Below are positions 18,521 to 26,903 of a stretch of 64,000 bases of DNA, in pieces (positions within the stretch are counted from its first letter, which is position 1; each line of letters opens with the position of its first letter). The position numbers and the translations under genes were made by a program. The notes beneath the pieces were generated by a model. That model was not told the origin of the DNA. It saw only the letters and a program-made list of their open reading frames with translations, and searched no databases. The stretch comes from Desulfobacterales bacterium HSG16 (GTDB lineage: Bacteria > Desulfobacterota > Desulfobacteria > Desulfobacterales > HSG16): the NCBI GenBank assembly GCA_030377965.1, contig JAUCGE010000001.1, forward strand, positions 55,124 to 119,123. Reading direction: 5' to 3'.

Positions 18521-19099
18521 TTAATTTGATAAAATATCATATCTGAAACACCGGGTCAGATGATCATTGACCATACCGACAGCCTGCATATAAGCATAGC
18601 AGATCACCGGGCCGACAAATTTAAATCCCCGCTGCTTGAGATCACAGGACATTGTTTCTGATATAGCGGTCTTAGCTGGAATTTCCTCTATGGTGCGCCA
18701 CGCATTAATAATCGGTTCTCCATCTGTGAATTGCCAGATATATCGATCAAAACTTCCGAATTTGACCAGAACTTCTAAAAATGCCTCTGCATTAACGATT
18801 GCAGCCTTTATTTTTCCCTTATTCCGAATAATACCGGGATTTTCCATCAAAGATTCTATCTTTTTTGTATCATAAAGCACGATCTGTTCCGGATCAAAAG
18901 AATTGAATGCCTGCCTGTAGTTTTCTCGTTTTCGTAAAACCGTTATCCAGCTCAACCCTGCTTGTACTCCTTCAAGAAGCAAAAACTCGAAAAGAGTTCG
19001 GTCGTCATGAACAGGAACCCCCCATTGAGTATCATGATATTCAATATAAAGTGGGTCACAGCCCGCCCATTCGCATCTGTATTTTTTTGAATCCGCCAT
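18521..19099 (-). CDS. tag: DNA-3-methyladenine glycosylase I
   Basis: Removes 3-methyladenine from alkylated DNA. 192 residues with the Tag family features: CEWAGCDPLYIEYHDTQWGV (zinc-ligand Cys and His), LFEFLLLEGVQAGLSWITVL, the catalytic-pocket Glu in this segment, and FKFVGPVICYAYMQAVGMVN with the second zinc His in NDH. It lies four bases downstream of the first PilZ gene on the same strand, so it is probably co-transcribed with the two PilZ genes, although no functional link is obvious. Confidence 0.95.
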   Translation of the reverse strand: MADSKKYRCEWAGCDPLYIEYHDTQWGVPVHDDRTLFEFLLLEGVQAGLSWITVLRKRENYRQAFNSFDPEQIVLYDTKKIESLMENPGIIRNKGKIKAAIVNAEAFLEVLVKFGSFDRYIWQFTDGEPIINAWRTIEEIPAKTAISETMSCDLKQRGFKFVGPVICYAYMQAVGMVNDHLTRCFRYDILSN

Positions 19100-19103
19100 T
19101 TTT

Positions 19104-19610
19104 CTAGGGCATCAGGTAAAAACCGATCCTTCTATCTCCGAGATCAACTGTTCCAACAGAAACAAATGCCGCACCGACTTTACGGTCAGTGATTGTTCTT
19201 ACCGCCACTGTTTTTTTGATTGGAGTCTTGTGCCTGTCGTCCAGATTGAACTGAATGATTATTTCATCTCCCTCTTTGAGATTCTGCCTTCCGCCCACCT
19301 CAAAACTCAGCCCGTGACGGGATATGTCTTTGACCATCATGGTGCTTTGAATCTGCCTGGGGCCCAAAAAATAACTACCGGGAAGATTAACTGTTTTTCT
19401 GTAAAACTGCCGGCGCTCCACCAGAACACTGTAGACATGGCCGCATTGAGGACACTTTACCTTTATTTTAACAGCAGTCTGAATATCCTTATATTTTGAT
19501 AAATTCATGGCCTTTGAGTGTTGACATTCCGGGCATGTAAAAATGGCCATGTTTTCCTTGTTCATAAAAACCTTGTTTTCTTCTGTCATCAGTAACTCCT
19601 TTACTGCCAC
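19104..19610 (-). CDS. Zinc-ribbon PilZ-domain protein (copy 1)
   Basis: 168 residues. An N-terminal zinc ribbon (CPECQ and CPQCGH) is followed by a PilZ domain with both cyclic-di-GMP binding motifs: RQFYR (RxxxR) near residue 68 and DISRHG (D/NxSxxG) about 27 residues later. PilZ domains are c-di-GMP receptors that control motility, adhesion or polymer secretion. No signal peptide; cytoplasmic. A paralogue with the same architecture lies immediately upstream (19637-20158), so the pair arose by tandem duplication. The partner or output is unknown. Confidence 0.85.
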   Translation of the reverse strand: MAVKELLMTEENKVFMNKENMAIFTCPECQHSKAMNLSKYKDIQTAVKIKVKCPQCGHVYSVLVERRQFYRKTVNLPGSYFLGPRQIQSTMMVKDISRHGLSFEVGGRQNLKEGDEIIIQFNLDDRHKTPIKKTVAVRTITDRKVGAAFVSVGTVDLGDRRIGFYLMP

Positions 19611-19636
19611 ATGGACAAAATTGCCGGATTTTCCCG

Positions 19637-20158
19637 TTATATCATATATGAGGGGGCCAGATCAAGTGGTGTAGTAAATTCTGCGCCCACCATGTGGCCC
19701 AGTATCATCTTTACCATAATTTCCTTTCGAACAATCAGACCAGGGTTGTTTTCCAGCTCAAACTCCAGGAACACCCGATCATCCACATCAAAAGTCCAAT
19801 CGGACTGTAACTCGAATTTTACGCCGTTTCGAGACAGATCTTTTATGAGAACTGGCTGTCCCCCGGTATTCTCACGGGTACTCTCATTGGTATAATAAAC
19901 GCCTGGTAAATCTGTCTGTTTTCTGTAAAACTGCCGTCTTTCCAGAATTACGCCGTATCTGTGACCGCACTTTTTACACACATGTTTAATACGGACAGCC
20001 GTTTCGATCTCTTTGTATTGTGTAGCATTCGACGATTCGGCCACTCCGCATTTAGGGCAGATGTACGTCACTGAATTGTCAAGAGCCATGAATACTTTGA
20101 TGTCCTTCATGGGAATTATCCTGTCCTGCCGAGCCAAGGGTAATAATTTGTGTAGCAA
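19637..20158 (-). CDS. Zinc-ribbon PilZ-domain protein (copy 2)
   Basis: 173 residues with the same layout as its downstream neighbour: N-terminal zinc ribbon (CPKCG and CKKCGH), then a PilZ domain with RQFYR and DLSRNG. Between the two PilZ motifs it has an 8-residue longer loop (ESTRENTGGQ). Start: an in-frame ATG at 20110 (MKDIKVF) is preceded by a weak GGA and would give a shorter protein of about 157 residues that begins just before the zinc ribbon, as in the paralogue; the longer TTG/ATG-led form is given here. Probably the first gene of a PilZ-PilZ-tag operon. Confidence 0.8.
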   Translation of the reverse strand: MLHKLLPLARQDRIIPMKDIKVFMALDNSVTYICPKCGVAESSNATQYKEIETAVRIKHVCKKCGHRYGVILERRQFYRKQTDLPGVYYTNESTRENTGGQPVLIKDLSRNGVKFELQSDWTFDVDDRVFLEFELENNPGLIVRKEIMVKMILGHMVGAEFTTPLDLAPSYMI

Positions 20159-20200
20159 ATTCTAATACAGAATATGCACTGTACAATATAATGTCTGAAA

Positions 20201-20230
20201 TTGACAAAATTAATATTGATTAAATATAAT
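20201..20230 (+). promoter_or_regulatory. Strong sigma-70 promoter for queF
   Basis: Perfect -35 TTGACA (20201-20206), an 18-base spacer and perfect -10 TATAAT (20225-20230). The leader is about 55 bases; no preQ1 riboswitch consensus was recognised in it. Confidence 0.7.
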
Positions 20231-20290
20231 GACAATGTCAAAGGTCAATGCCATTTGTATCATGTTTATTGTTAAAGGAGATAACAGAAA

Positions 20291-20698
20291 ATGTCAAATC
20301 AGCCTAATCTATCACCAAATTATCAGGCCACAAAACCCGAAGATATAGACACAAGTGTCTTATACCCGGTCGATTATCAGTACAACACAGTACGTGATAT
20401 CGATATTTCGGTACAACATCCAGAATTTACAGCAGTATGCCCCATGACGGGTTTGCCCGATTTTGGCACAATATCGATTCGATATACTCCTGATAAAAAG
20501 ATTATCGAACTCAAATCATTGAAATATTATCTTATGCAATACCGAAACGTGGGAATTTTCTATGAGCATGTTGTCAATCGGATTCTGGACGATCTGGTAT
20601 CCGTGCTTGCACCCAAAAAAATGGAAGTAACTGGTGAATTCACACCCAGAGGCGGTATTACAAGCAAGGTGACAGCTGACTATTCACCTCCTCGTTGA
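20291..20698 (+). CDS. queF: NADPH-dependent preQ0 reductase
   Basis: Reduces 7-cyano-7-deazaguanine (preQ0) to preQ1 in queuosine tRNA modification. At 135 residues it is the short, unimodular (YkvM-type) form. The catalytic Cys is in FTAVCPMTGLPDFG with the catalytic Asp in the same motif, and the substrate-binding segment is ELKSLKYYLMQYRNVGIFYE. The ribosome binding site AAAGGAG is good. Its last 19 bases overlap the 3' end of the convergent dus gene. Confidence 0.96.
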   Translation: MSNQPNLSPNYQATKPEDIDTSVLYPVDYQYNTVRDIDISVQHPEFTAVCPMTGLPDFGTISIRYTPDKKIIELKSLKYYLMQYRNVGIFYEHVVNRILDDLVSVLAPKKMEVTGEFTPRGGITSKVTADYSPPR

Positions 20699-21681
20699 GA
20701 GAAATGTTCGGGATCGATTCCTATTGATTCCATATAACGATAAATTATATCAAGAGCTGTATCATGTGTATCGATCCTTTTTATGGATTCTCTGAATCGG
20801 GACGAACATGGAAGGCCCTTGACAAACCAGCCAAGCCTGCTGCGCATCATGCGGCAGGCGTGGACTTCACCTATATATTTCACGGATGCGTCCAGATATC
20901 GAATCATGGCCTTAAAATGAAGGGAAAAATCTTCCTGTTCACATACTTCGCCCCGTGAAAGGGAGAGTATTCGGGAGAAAATCCAGGGTTTTCCGATGGC
21001 CGCTCTTCCGACCATTACACCGTCACATCCTGTCATAGCCGTCATTTTCAGGGCATCTTCCGGATTTTCGATATCTCCGTTTCCGATTACCGGGATATTG
21101 ACCTCTTTTTTAACGGCTTCTATAATTGACCAGTCAGCTTTACCCCTGAACCCCTGTGTTGCTGTTCTCGGATGTACGGCAATAGCATCGACTCCGCAGG
21201 ATTCTGCTATTTTTGCAATTTCTACTGCCTGGTTTCCGGAAGCATCCCATCCGCTCCTGATCTTGATCGTCAATGGAATGGATATGGCCTTCCGGATAGC
21301 GGAAAGAAGAGCAGATGCCTGGCCTGGATTTTTCATCAAGGCTGATCCAGAACCGGTTTTGAGTATCTTTCTGACGGAACATCCGAAATTGACATCAAGA
21401 ATATCCGCGCCGCAGGACGCAGCAATTACAGCCGCTCCTGCCATGATTTCCGGATCGGAGCCGAATATCTGGACAGAGACAGGTTTTTCGAAAGGATCAC
21501 TCTCCAGCATTTTAAAAGTTTTTCTGGAATCATAGAACAGACCGTGTGCGCTGATCATCTCGGTACAGACCAGCCCGCACCCGCTTTTTTTTACCAACAA
21601 ACGAAAAGGAAGATTGGTAATACCTGCCAGAGGGGCCATTACCGTGTGGTTGTCTATCGTAACAGAACCTATTTTCATCAT
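20680..21681 (-). CDS. dus: tRNA-dihydrouridine synthase
   Basis: FMN-dependent reduction of uridine to dihydrouridine in tRNA. A TIM-barrel Dus protein, closest to the DusB type by eye: APLAGITNLPFR at the N-terminus, the catalytic Cys in LDVNFGCSVRKILK, the FMN/RNA segment IAVHPRTATQGFRG, IGNGDIENPEDA, and GCDGVMVGRAAIGKPWIF. The frame opens at a TTG (21699), but the ATG at 21681 (MMKIGSVTI) is preferred because homologues start near MKIG. It is separated by 31 bases from the upstream small gene on the same strand and shares a 19-base overlap at its 3' end with queF. Both neighbours modify tRNA. Confidence 0.93.
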   Translation of the reverse strand: MMKIGSVTIDNHTVMAPLAGITNLPFRLLVKKSGCGLVCTEMISAHGLFYDSRKTFKMLESDPFEKPVSVQIFGSDPEIMAGAAVIAASCGADILDVNFGCSVRKILKTGSGSALMKNPGQASALLSAIRKAISIPLTIKIRSGWDASGNQAVEIAKIAESCGVDAIAVHPRTATQGFRGKADWSIIEAVKKEVNIPVIGNGDIENPEDALKMTAMTGCDGVMVGRAAIGKPWIFSRILSLSRGEVCEQEDFSLHFKAMIRYLDASVKYIGEVHACRMMRSRLGWFVKGLPCSSRFRESIKRIDTHDTALDIIYRYMESIGIDPEHFSQRGGE

Positions 21682-21712
21682 TGAAATGCCATAACGCAAA
21701 AAAGCAAAAAAA

Positions 21713-22057
21713 TTATTTTTTCATTCTATCCATCAGGTTGATCACTCTGGCCTCGCCCTGAACTGCTGGTTTATCCGGTTCCGGATCTTCGTGTTCGTTA
21801 TCTTCGGATTGGTCGTCTTCAGCAGGAGAGACAATTTTTTCAAGTCTCATCCGTTTGCCGTCCATTGTATATTCCTCGCCGTCGATATAAACATCTTTTA
21901 GTATCCATGTCACGCTGCGGGGTGGAACATCCTGAAGAATCAGGAGCTTGACATGATACCAGTTTTTTTTAATATCCGGTGCAATAGATTCTACCCTGGC
22001 ATATGCCAGAGGCCTTCCTTCAAAATGGATCAAAACAAGATCTTTTTCGCTTGTCAT
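21713..22057 (-). CDS. Conserved small acidic protein of unknown function
   Basis: 114 residues in two parts: an N-terminal beta-rich domain of about 75 residues (LVLIHFEGRPLAYARVESI, WYHVKLLILQDVPPRSVTWI) and an acidic, proline-containing tail (DDQSEDNEHEDPEPDKP) ending in NLMDRMKK. It has no signal peptide or membrane segment. It lies just upstream of dus and is probably co-transcribed. I do not recognise a named family. Confidence 0.7.
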   Translation of the reverse strand: MTSEKDLVLIHFEGRPLAYARVESIAPDIKKNWYHVKLLILQDVPPRSVTWILKDVYIDGEEYTMDGKRMRLEKIVSPAEDDQSEDNEHEDPEPDKPAVQGEARVINLMDRMKK

Positions 22058-22267
22058 CGCTTGCTGCTTCCTCCTTAATTATTTTACAATAATTATTTTA
22101 TAATCAGGTTTATTTTCATTCTTTCAGCGGATTGTGATTTCTGCTTAGTGCAAATCGTCATCCTCACTTAATATTGATTATTTTCACATAAATTTTTCAA
22201 TGTGTAAAGAGTTATCATCATAGATGTTTAAGACATTTCATTCAATCGATAAATCAGGGATAAATTT

Positions 22268-22324
22268 CCGTACATCCTGTATTTATCCGTACATCCTGTA
22301 TTTATCCGCCCATCCTGTATTTAT
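22268..22324. repeat. Three 19-bp tandem repeats running into a stop codon
   Basis: Units at 22268-22286, 22287-22305 and 22306-22324 of CCGTACATCCTGTATTTAT (third unit CCGCCC...), with a partial fourth unit from 22325. The third unit contains the stop codon of the DksA-like gene. Unit length is not a multiple of three. Confidence 0.8.
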
Positions 22325-22665
22325 CCGCCCATTCTTTCAGCGCATTTAACACAGAAACCGGTTTCAGGCATGATCATCAATCTTGCAAAAGGGATAGGTT
22401 CCTCACATTCCGTGCATAAGCCAAAATCAGGATCATTGATTTTCGGCAAAGCCTCTTCCAGCTTGGACAATGTGTATTTTGCCTTGTTCAAAGCTGCTTC
22501 GTTTATACTTTTGCTGTTTATAGCCTCCATTCGGGTAATGCGGCCTATGGCATTATCAGGCGAGACAGGTTCTGTAAGTTTTTTGAAAGATTCTACATCT
22601 TTTTTCAGACTTTTTATCTTCTGTCTGATATGCTTGTCCAGTTTTTGCTTCTGTGTTATTTCCAT
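22321..22665 (-). CDS. TraR/DksA-type zinc-finger protein
   Basis: 114 residues with an N-terminal coiled coil (KQKLDKHIRQKIKSLKKDV) and a C-terminal four-cysteine zinc finger (CTEC...CVKC). This is the TraR/DksA fold that binds in the RNA-polymerase secondary channel. The segment SPDNAIGRITRMEAIN lacks the two-aspartate DxxDxA tip of true DksA, so it may be a variant with a different effect on RNA polymerase or another role. The stop codon lies inside a 19-bp tandem repeat. Confidence 0.88.
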   Translation of the reverse strand: MEITQKQKLDKHIRQKIKSLKKDVESFKKLTEPVSPDNAIGRITRMEAINSKSINEAALNKAKYTLSKLEEALPKINDPDFGLCTECEEPIPFARLMIMPETGFCVKCAERMGG

Positions 22666-22721
22666 ATTCTAAAACAAACCTCCGAATCTCTTCTTGTTTC
22701 GATTCCATCAGTATTTTGGTG

Positions 22722-24452
22722 TCAATTTCTTATTTTTCCAAGATTGAATTTTTCCAGCACTTCCGTTTCAAGTGGAAGTATCCATATGCGTTCATATTTC
22801 TTAAAGCCTTTTGGGTTGTAATATGAAAAATAAAATCTGATATTGAATTCGTCGATTGCGTATTCTTCATAACCATATTTGGCTGACGTGTTTGGATTTA
22901 ATACCTTAAATCCTTTTTTTTCCATGTAATTGCGGAGTTTGGAATAAAAATCCTGGTTCATGCGGATGTCGAACCTGGCATTTTCGAGGCGTTCCAGATT
23001 CGAATAGATATTTTGAAATAATGTAAAATCCCGAATAATGGCCTGGGTTTCGGGATTGAGATTATAGCGATTGCCGCCGCTGGACAATAATTCACTGATC
23101 TGAGGAAAGCGTTCTATGGAACGCTCGAAATACATCTTATTATGAATGATCAACTCCTGAATGGAGATATGCTCCAGTCTCGCTGCCAGATTAACGGTCT
23201 CTCCGGTAACAGTAAAATCCCTTACGATTTCATTTCCCAGATTCGAGCGCAAAATCTGGTTGCCGTAAGTAACCCCGCTTCTGAGTCCAAGCTTCGATTG
23301 TTCAAGATTTTCGGCCTTGATAAGTTTCAGAAGAACGCTGCACAGGTTGAACAGAGCAAAGAAGTTGTTAAGTACAAGTGCAGAGTCTTCATCGGTATCT
23401 TCTTGAATCCGAATAGTATTTTTTAAAAATACGCACATTACATTATCGCCCATGAACTTGTCTATGCGTCCTTTATATTGCCTGCTGATAAGCTTGGTCT
23501 GTTCGAAAAAGGGCTGCTGGATTTTGTTAAGATAAAGATTTTTCCCATGGTTGTTTAAAAATTCGGTACTCGCCCGCATATCTGAAAAACTTATACACCC
23601 GCTTTCATCTTTGTCTGAAACTCCAAATTTCAGTACATCTTCAAATTTTTTCCAGTCATTTTCATAAGATATATCATCTGGACATTCATTCTTTTTTGTG
23701 GAACGACTGAGGCATCTGTCGTTGAATTCTTTTTGAAGAAAAGCGAATATCTGGGCAAATTCGCTATTCGCTGATTTGCCTTCAAGCCTGACAAAATGAT
23801 CAGGAGTTTCTGAAAAACGTTTCAGCAATACACTTTGGCTGAAATTGAAATCTGGGGCCAGGATATGCCTGTCTGACTCTTTCGTGCGTACTCCCAGAAA
23901 TACAATCTCATCAGGAAAAATACTTGCAAGGGAGCTGTCCAGTGCATACAGCCATAAAAGGCTGGTCGGATAATTTACATTATAAAAATAACTTTTTATC
24001 CATTCAAGATAGTGCTTGATTGAGTCGCTGTCATTGACTGGGATAAACAGGCAGGTCAAATCATCTAACGGGTCTGAATAAAAATATATCCGGATCAGAT
24101 AATCAAGCATTTCCAGATGCGGATCATTTTCCAGCTTCATGAACAACTGATTTCTGGGCAGTTTTTTTATAAAACGCCAGAAGCAGATTTCATTAATATT
24201 ATACTTGTAATGCTTTAAAATAAAATCATAAAGATCGTAGCTGAGAGTCGAAGTGTATTCCAGTGTGCCTGATTTAATTTCATCAGGCGTAATTATATCA
24301 GGCGTAATCTTATCCGCCATCCTGGAAAAGGCTTTTGAGATAATTGTTTCGATATTTTCCTGGATATCGGCGTGTTCCAGTTGCCGAAGGCATTCTTTCA
24401 ACTCGTCTTTTCCTGGTAAAAGCCTGGAAGATGATTTGTTTTGTTCTTTCAT
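22722..24452 (-). CDS. Class III adenylate/guanylate cyclase with a novel N-terminal domain
   Basis: 576 residues. The cyclase homology domain lies at about 280-460: first metal Asp in ISFSDMRASTEF, the Lys and second metal Asp in IDKFMGDNVMCVF, and the transition-state Asn/Arg in TGETVNLAARLE. All catalytic positions appear present, so it can plausibly make cAMP or cGMP from ATP or GTP. The 280-residue N-terminal part is helical with no recognised sensor domain and no membrane segment; the last 110 residues are also unassigned. Its ATG overlaps the end of the aspartate racemase gene by four bases. Confidence 0.85.
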   Translation of the reverse strand: MKEQNKSSSRLLPGKDELKECLRQLEHADIQENIETIISKAFSRMADKITPDIITPDEIKSGTLEYTSTLSYDLYDFILKHYKYNINEICFWRFIKKLPRNQLFMKLENDPHLEMLDYLIRIYFYSDPLDDLTCLFIPVNDSDSIKHYLEWIKSYFYNVNYPTSLLWLYALDSSLASIFPDEIVFLGVRTKESDRHILAPDFNFSQSVLLKRFSETPDHFVRLEGKSANSEFAQIFAFLQKEFNDRCLSRSTKKNECPDDISYENDWKKFEDVLKFGVSDKDESGCISFSDMRASTEFLNNHGKNLYLNKIQQPFFEQTKLISRQYKGRIDKFMGDNVMCVFLKNTIRIQEDTDEDSALVLNNFFALFNLCSVLLKLIKAENLEQSKLGLRSGVTYGNQILRSNLGNEIVRDFTVTGETVNLAARLEHISIQELIIHNKMYFERSIERFPQISELLSSGGNRYNLNPETQAIIRDFTLFQNIYSNLERLENARFDIRMNQDFYSKLRNYMEKKGFKVLNPNTSAKYGYEEYAIDEFNIRFYFSYYNPKGFKKYERIWILPLETEVLEKFNLGKIRN

Positions 24453-25150
24453 GATATTGCCTCTATCGCTTTTGAAACTGCCATGTCAGCATGGATCTGC
24501 GTTGTATCCAGCAGCGGAATTTTTGTGTCTTCCTGGCTGACAAGCATTGCTATTTCAGTACATCCGAGAATAACTGCCTTTGCGCCTTTTGCGGCCAGGT
24601 CTTCGATGATTTCGATATATTTTTTCCTGGAGGCTTTTTCAATCTTTCCCAGGCAGAGTTCATCAAAAATGACCTTGTGTATGATTTCCCTGTCTTTTTT
24701 ATCTGGGATGACAGTGTCGATCTTATGTTTTGTAAGGAGTCTGCCTTTATAAAAATCCATTTCCATAGTTGGTGCAGTTCCCAGCAAGCCGACCTTGTCA
24801 TATCCTTTTTCCTTGATTTTTTCAGCAGTGGCATCGGCTATATGCAGCAGTGGAATCTCAATCTTTTCTTCAAGTACAGGCGCTATTTTATGTATGGTAT
24901 TGGTACATATCATTAAAAAATCAGCCCCGGACGATTCGATCTTTTTTGCTGCCTCGGTTAGCTGCACAGCTATTTGATTCCAGTCATTTTCTTTCATAAG
25001 TTCTTCAATTTCACCGAAATCGACGCTGTAAAGAATAATTTTTGCAGAATGCAGACCACCCAGTTTAGACTTTATACCTTCATTGATAGCCCTGTAATAA
25101 GATAATGTAGATTCCCAGCTCATGCCTCCGATCAAACCAATTGTCTTCAT
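24449..25150 (-). CDS. Aspartate/glutamate racemase family protein
   Basis: Interconverts D- and L-aspartate (or a related acidic amino acid) with two cysteines. The first catalytic Cys is in MICTNTIHK and the second in VILGCTEIAML; the N-terminus KTIGLIGGMSWESTLSYY is typical of aspartate racemases. The start at 25150 is chosen because AAGGATTGAAG precedes that ATG; a longer frame adds six residues. The gene overlaps the cyclase by four bases, so the two are coupled. Confidence 0.92.
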   Translation of the reverse strand: MKTIGLIGGMSWESTLSYYRAINEGIKSKLGGLHSAKIILYSVDFGEIEELMKENDWNQIAVQLTEAAKKIESSGADFLMICTNTIHKIAPVLEEKIEIPLLHIADATAEKIKEKGYDKVGLLGTAPTMEMDFYKGRLLTKHKIDTVIPDKKDREIIHKVIFDELCLGKIEKASRKKYIEIIEDLAAKGAKAVILGCTEIAMLVSQEDTKIPLLDTTQIHADMAVSKAIEAIS

Positions 25151-25336
25151 CTTCAATCCTTTCTTCATGATTTAGCATATCATTGACGAAATATATCATA
25201 AAGGTTATGTATTTGAAACGTGTGTTCACTGTGGCAAGATAAGTCAGCCTCTTGTAACAAGCCATATTGCCACGCATATGAAAAATTTGCAATATGAAAG
25301 ACTGTAAGTTTTTTTTAACCGGTAAGGGAGAAAGGC

Positions 25337-25828
25337 ATGAAACCTCCGGAATTTAAAGTGGTTTATGAAGACATGATCTTTGATATGGAGCAGGCTTTGA
25401 TAAAAGACGGCAAGATGATGCCTCTTAAACTTGAAGTCTATATCCGGCAGATCGAAGCTGAGGCCGAAGCATATGAAAATATCTATAAAGAGTTTTTATC
25501 CAGAGAATGGAACGACCTCTTTCCCGGCATTCCATTTTCTGAAAGCCTGCTTGAGCAAAAGCTCAAATCGGCAGTGGAAGAAAAGAAAATTCGTGCAATC
25601 ACAAACTTCAAAAAATTCTTGAAACGAGAAGAGGCTCTCAAAATATTTTTTGGGCGTGTATTCAAAAAATCGGTCTTTATACTGATATCCTGTTTTCTAA
25701 TTTCTCTGGTAACGATTCCGCTTTTTCTCAACCTCGCTTTTTTGCCGGATGATTTGAATCTGGCAATCGGAGCAACCGGTATTGTGGCCAATATTGCAAT
25801 ACTCGCTTTTACCTTTTTCAGAGCGTGA
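25337..25828 (+). CDS. Small protein with C-terminal membrane helices, unknown function
   Basis: 163 residues. The first two thirds are charged and helical (AEAEAYENIYKEFLSREW), followed by two hydrophobic segments, SVFILISCFLISLVTIPLFL and AIGATGIVANIAILAFTFF, that should form a membrane hairpin at the C-terminus. The ribosome binding site AAGGGAGAAAGG is good. It is followed 43 bases later by two SPFH proteins on the same strand and may be part of the same membrane complex. Family not recognised. Confidence 0.65.
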   Translation: MKPPEFKVVYEDMIFDMEQALIKDGKMMPLKLEVYIRQIEAEAEAYENIYKEFLSREWNDLFPGIPFSESLLEQKLKSAVEEKKIRAITNFKKFLKREEALKIFFGRVFKKSVFILISCFLISLVTIPLFLNLAFLPDDLNLAIGATGIVANIAILAFTFFRA

Positions 25829-25871
25829 TTTTATCATGACTGTAAAAAAACAAAAAGAAAGGAGTAATTTG

Positions 25872-26891
25872 ATGAGACCTTTTATTGTTATATGTATAGT
25901 CCTTTGTGTGGGTATAATGGTTTCAGGATGTGGTAAGGTGGTGGAGCAAAATGAGATAGCTCTGGTTTTCAAAACTATGGGAAAACGGGACATTGAGCTT
26001 GCAAAGAAAAAAGGCGGGCAGGATGTGGGAGACAATTTCAAAGTCGAAATGTTATCGGCTGTCAGAGCGCCGATAGAAACCCCGGATATCAAAATACTCC
26101 GTTTTCCAAAAGGAGTACAGTCCTATAAATTTACAGGCAGATCCTCTCTTGAAAGCCGGGCCAATGAAGAACTTTGTGTGGATGCTGAAGGAGGAAAAGT
26201 CTGCTTTGATATAGTGGTTCATATGTATATAGATGAAAGCTTTACCGACTTGAAGGACAGGCTTGTCAAGTTTGCCAGAGCATACCAGCTCAGGCAGTAC
26301 TCAAACCAGGCCAATGTTTTATCCAAATTCATATCAGGCAGGTTCCGCCAGATATTGAGACAGCCTTTTGTCCAGTTTGCAGCGGACAAAAGAGCGCTTG
26401 ATCTTGTGAGAAACAAGACTGAAATCAATAAATATGCCTTGAAAAGCCTGAATGACCGTTTCAACGAACTTGGATTGCGTTTTACAATGGTTTCCATATC
26501 ATCTGCCATACGCGTGAATCGAGGGCAGCAGGAACGGATGAACCAGATTGTGATCCAGGATGTGAAAAGAAAGATACTGAAACTCAAAAACGAACAGCTT
26601 CTTCCTCTTACAACCGAGATCGCAAAAATACGTCTGGAAGGTGAAGTTCTGGCTGAACAGGCCATAAACAAGGCAAAAGCGGATAAAATCAGGATGATTA
26701 CGGAAGCTGAAAAGAAAAGAAGAAAAATGTTCATCGATTTGATCGGAAAAAAGCATTATGTCGATTTTGAAACCATGATGAGCCTTGTGAAAAATCTGGA
26801 AAATGGCAAGACAAGCCTTACTATCGTGCCTGAAGGCGCAAGGGTTATCATAGGACAGCACAGCTCTGCTGCATATCTCAATACTAAATAA
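25872..26891 (+). CDS. SPFH/Band-7 family lipoprotein
   Basis: 339 residues. The true start is the ATG at 25872, with GAAAGGAG upstream; an upstream frame extension lacks support. The N-terminus has a lipoprotein signal (IVLCVGIMVSGC, lipidated Cys20). The Band-7/SPFH domain covers about residues 25-210 (EQNEIALVFKTMG, VCFDIVVHMYIDESFTDLKD), followed by a long coiled coil rich in Glu, Lys and Ala (LEGEVLAEQAINKAKADKI). SPFH proteins form oligomeric rings that organise membrane domains or proteases. A lipid-anchored SPFH protein is unusual; its neighbour carries a membrane helix instead. Confidence 0.8.
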   Translation: MRPFIVICIVLCVGIMVSGCGKVVEQNEIALVFKTMGKRDIELAKKKGGQDVGDNFKVEMLSAVRAPIETPDIKILRFPKGVQSYKFTGRSSLESRANEELCVDAEGGKVCFDIVVHMYIDESFTDLKDRLVKFARAYQLRQYSNQANVLSKFISGRFRQILRQPFVQFAADKRALDLVRNKTEINKYALKSLNDRFNELGLRFTMVSISSAIRVNRGQQERMNQIVIQDVKRKILKLKNEQLLPLTTEIAKIRLEGEVLAEQAINKAKADKIRMITEAEKKRRKMFIDLIGKKHYVDFETMMSLVKNLENGKTSLTIVPEGARVIIGQHSSAAYLNTK

Positions 26892-26903
26892 AAGGAGGAT
26901 AAA

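Noticed and set aside
20996..21535. 179-codon plus-strand frame opposite dus
   Set aside because: Antisense to a conserved enzyme gene and lacks motifs or a start signal.
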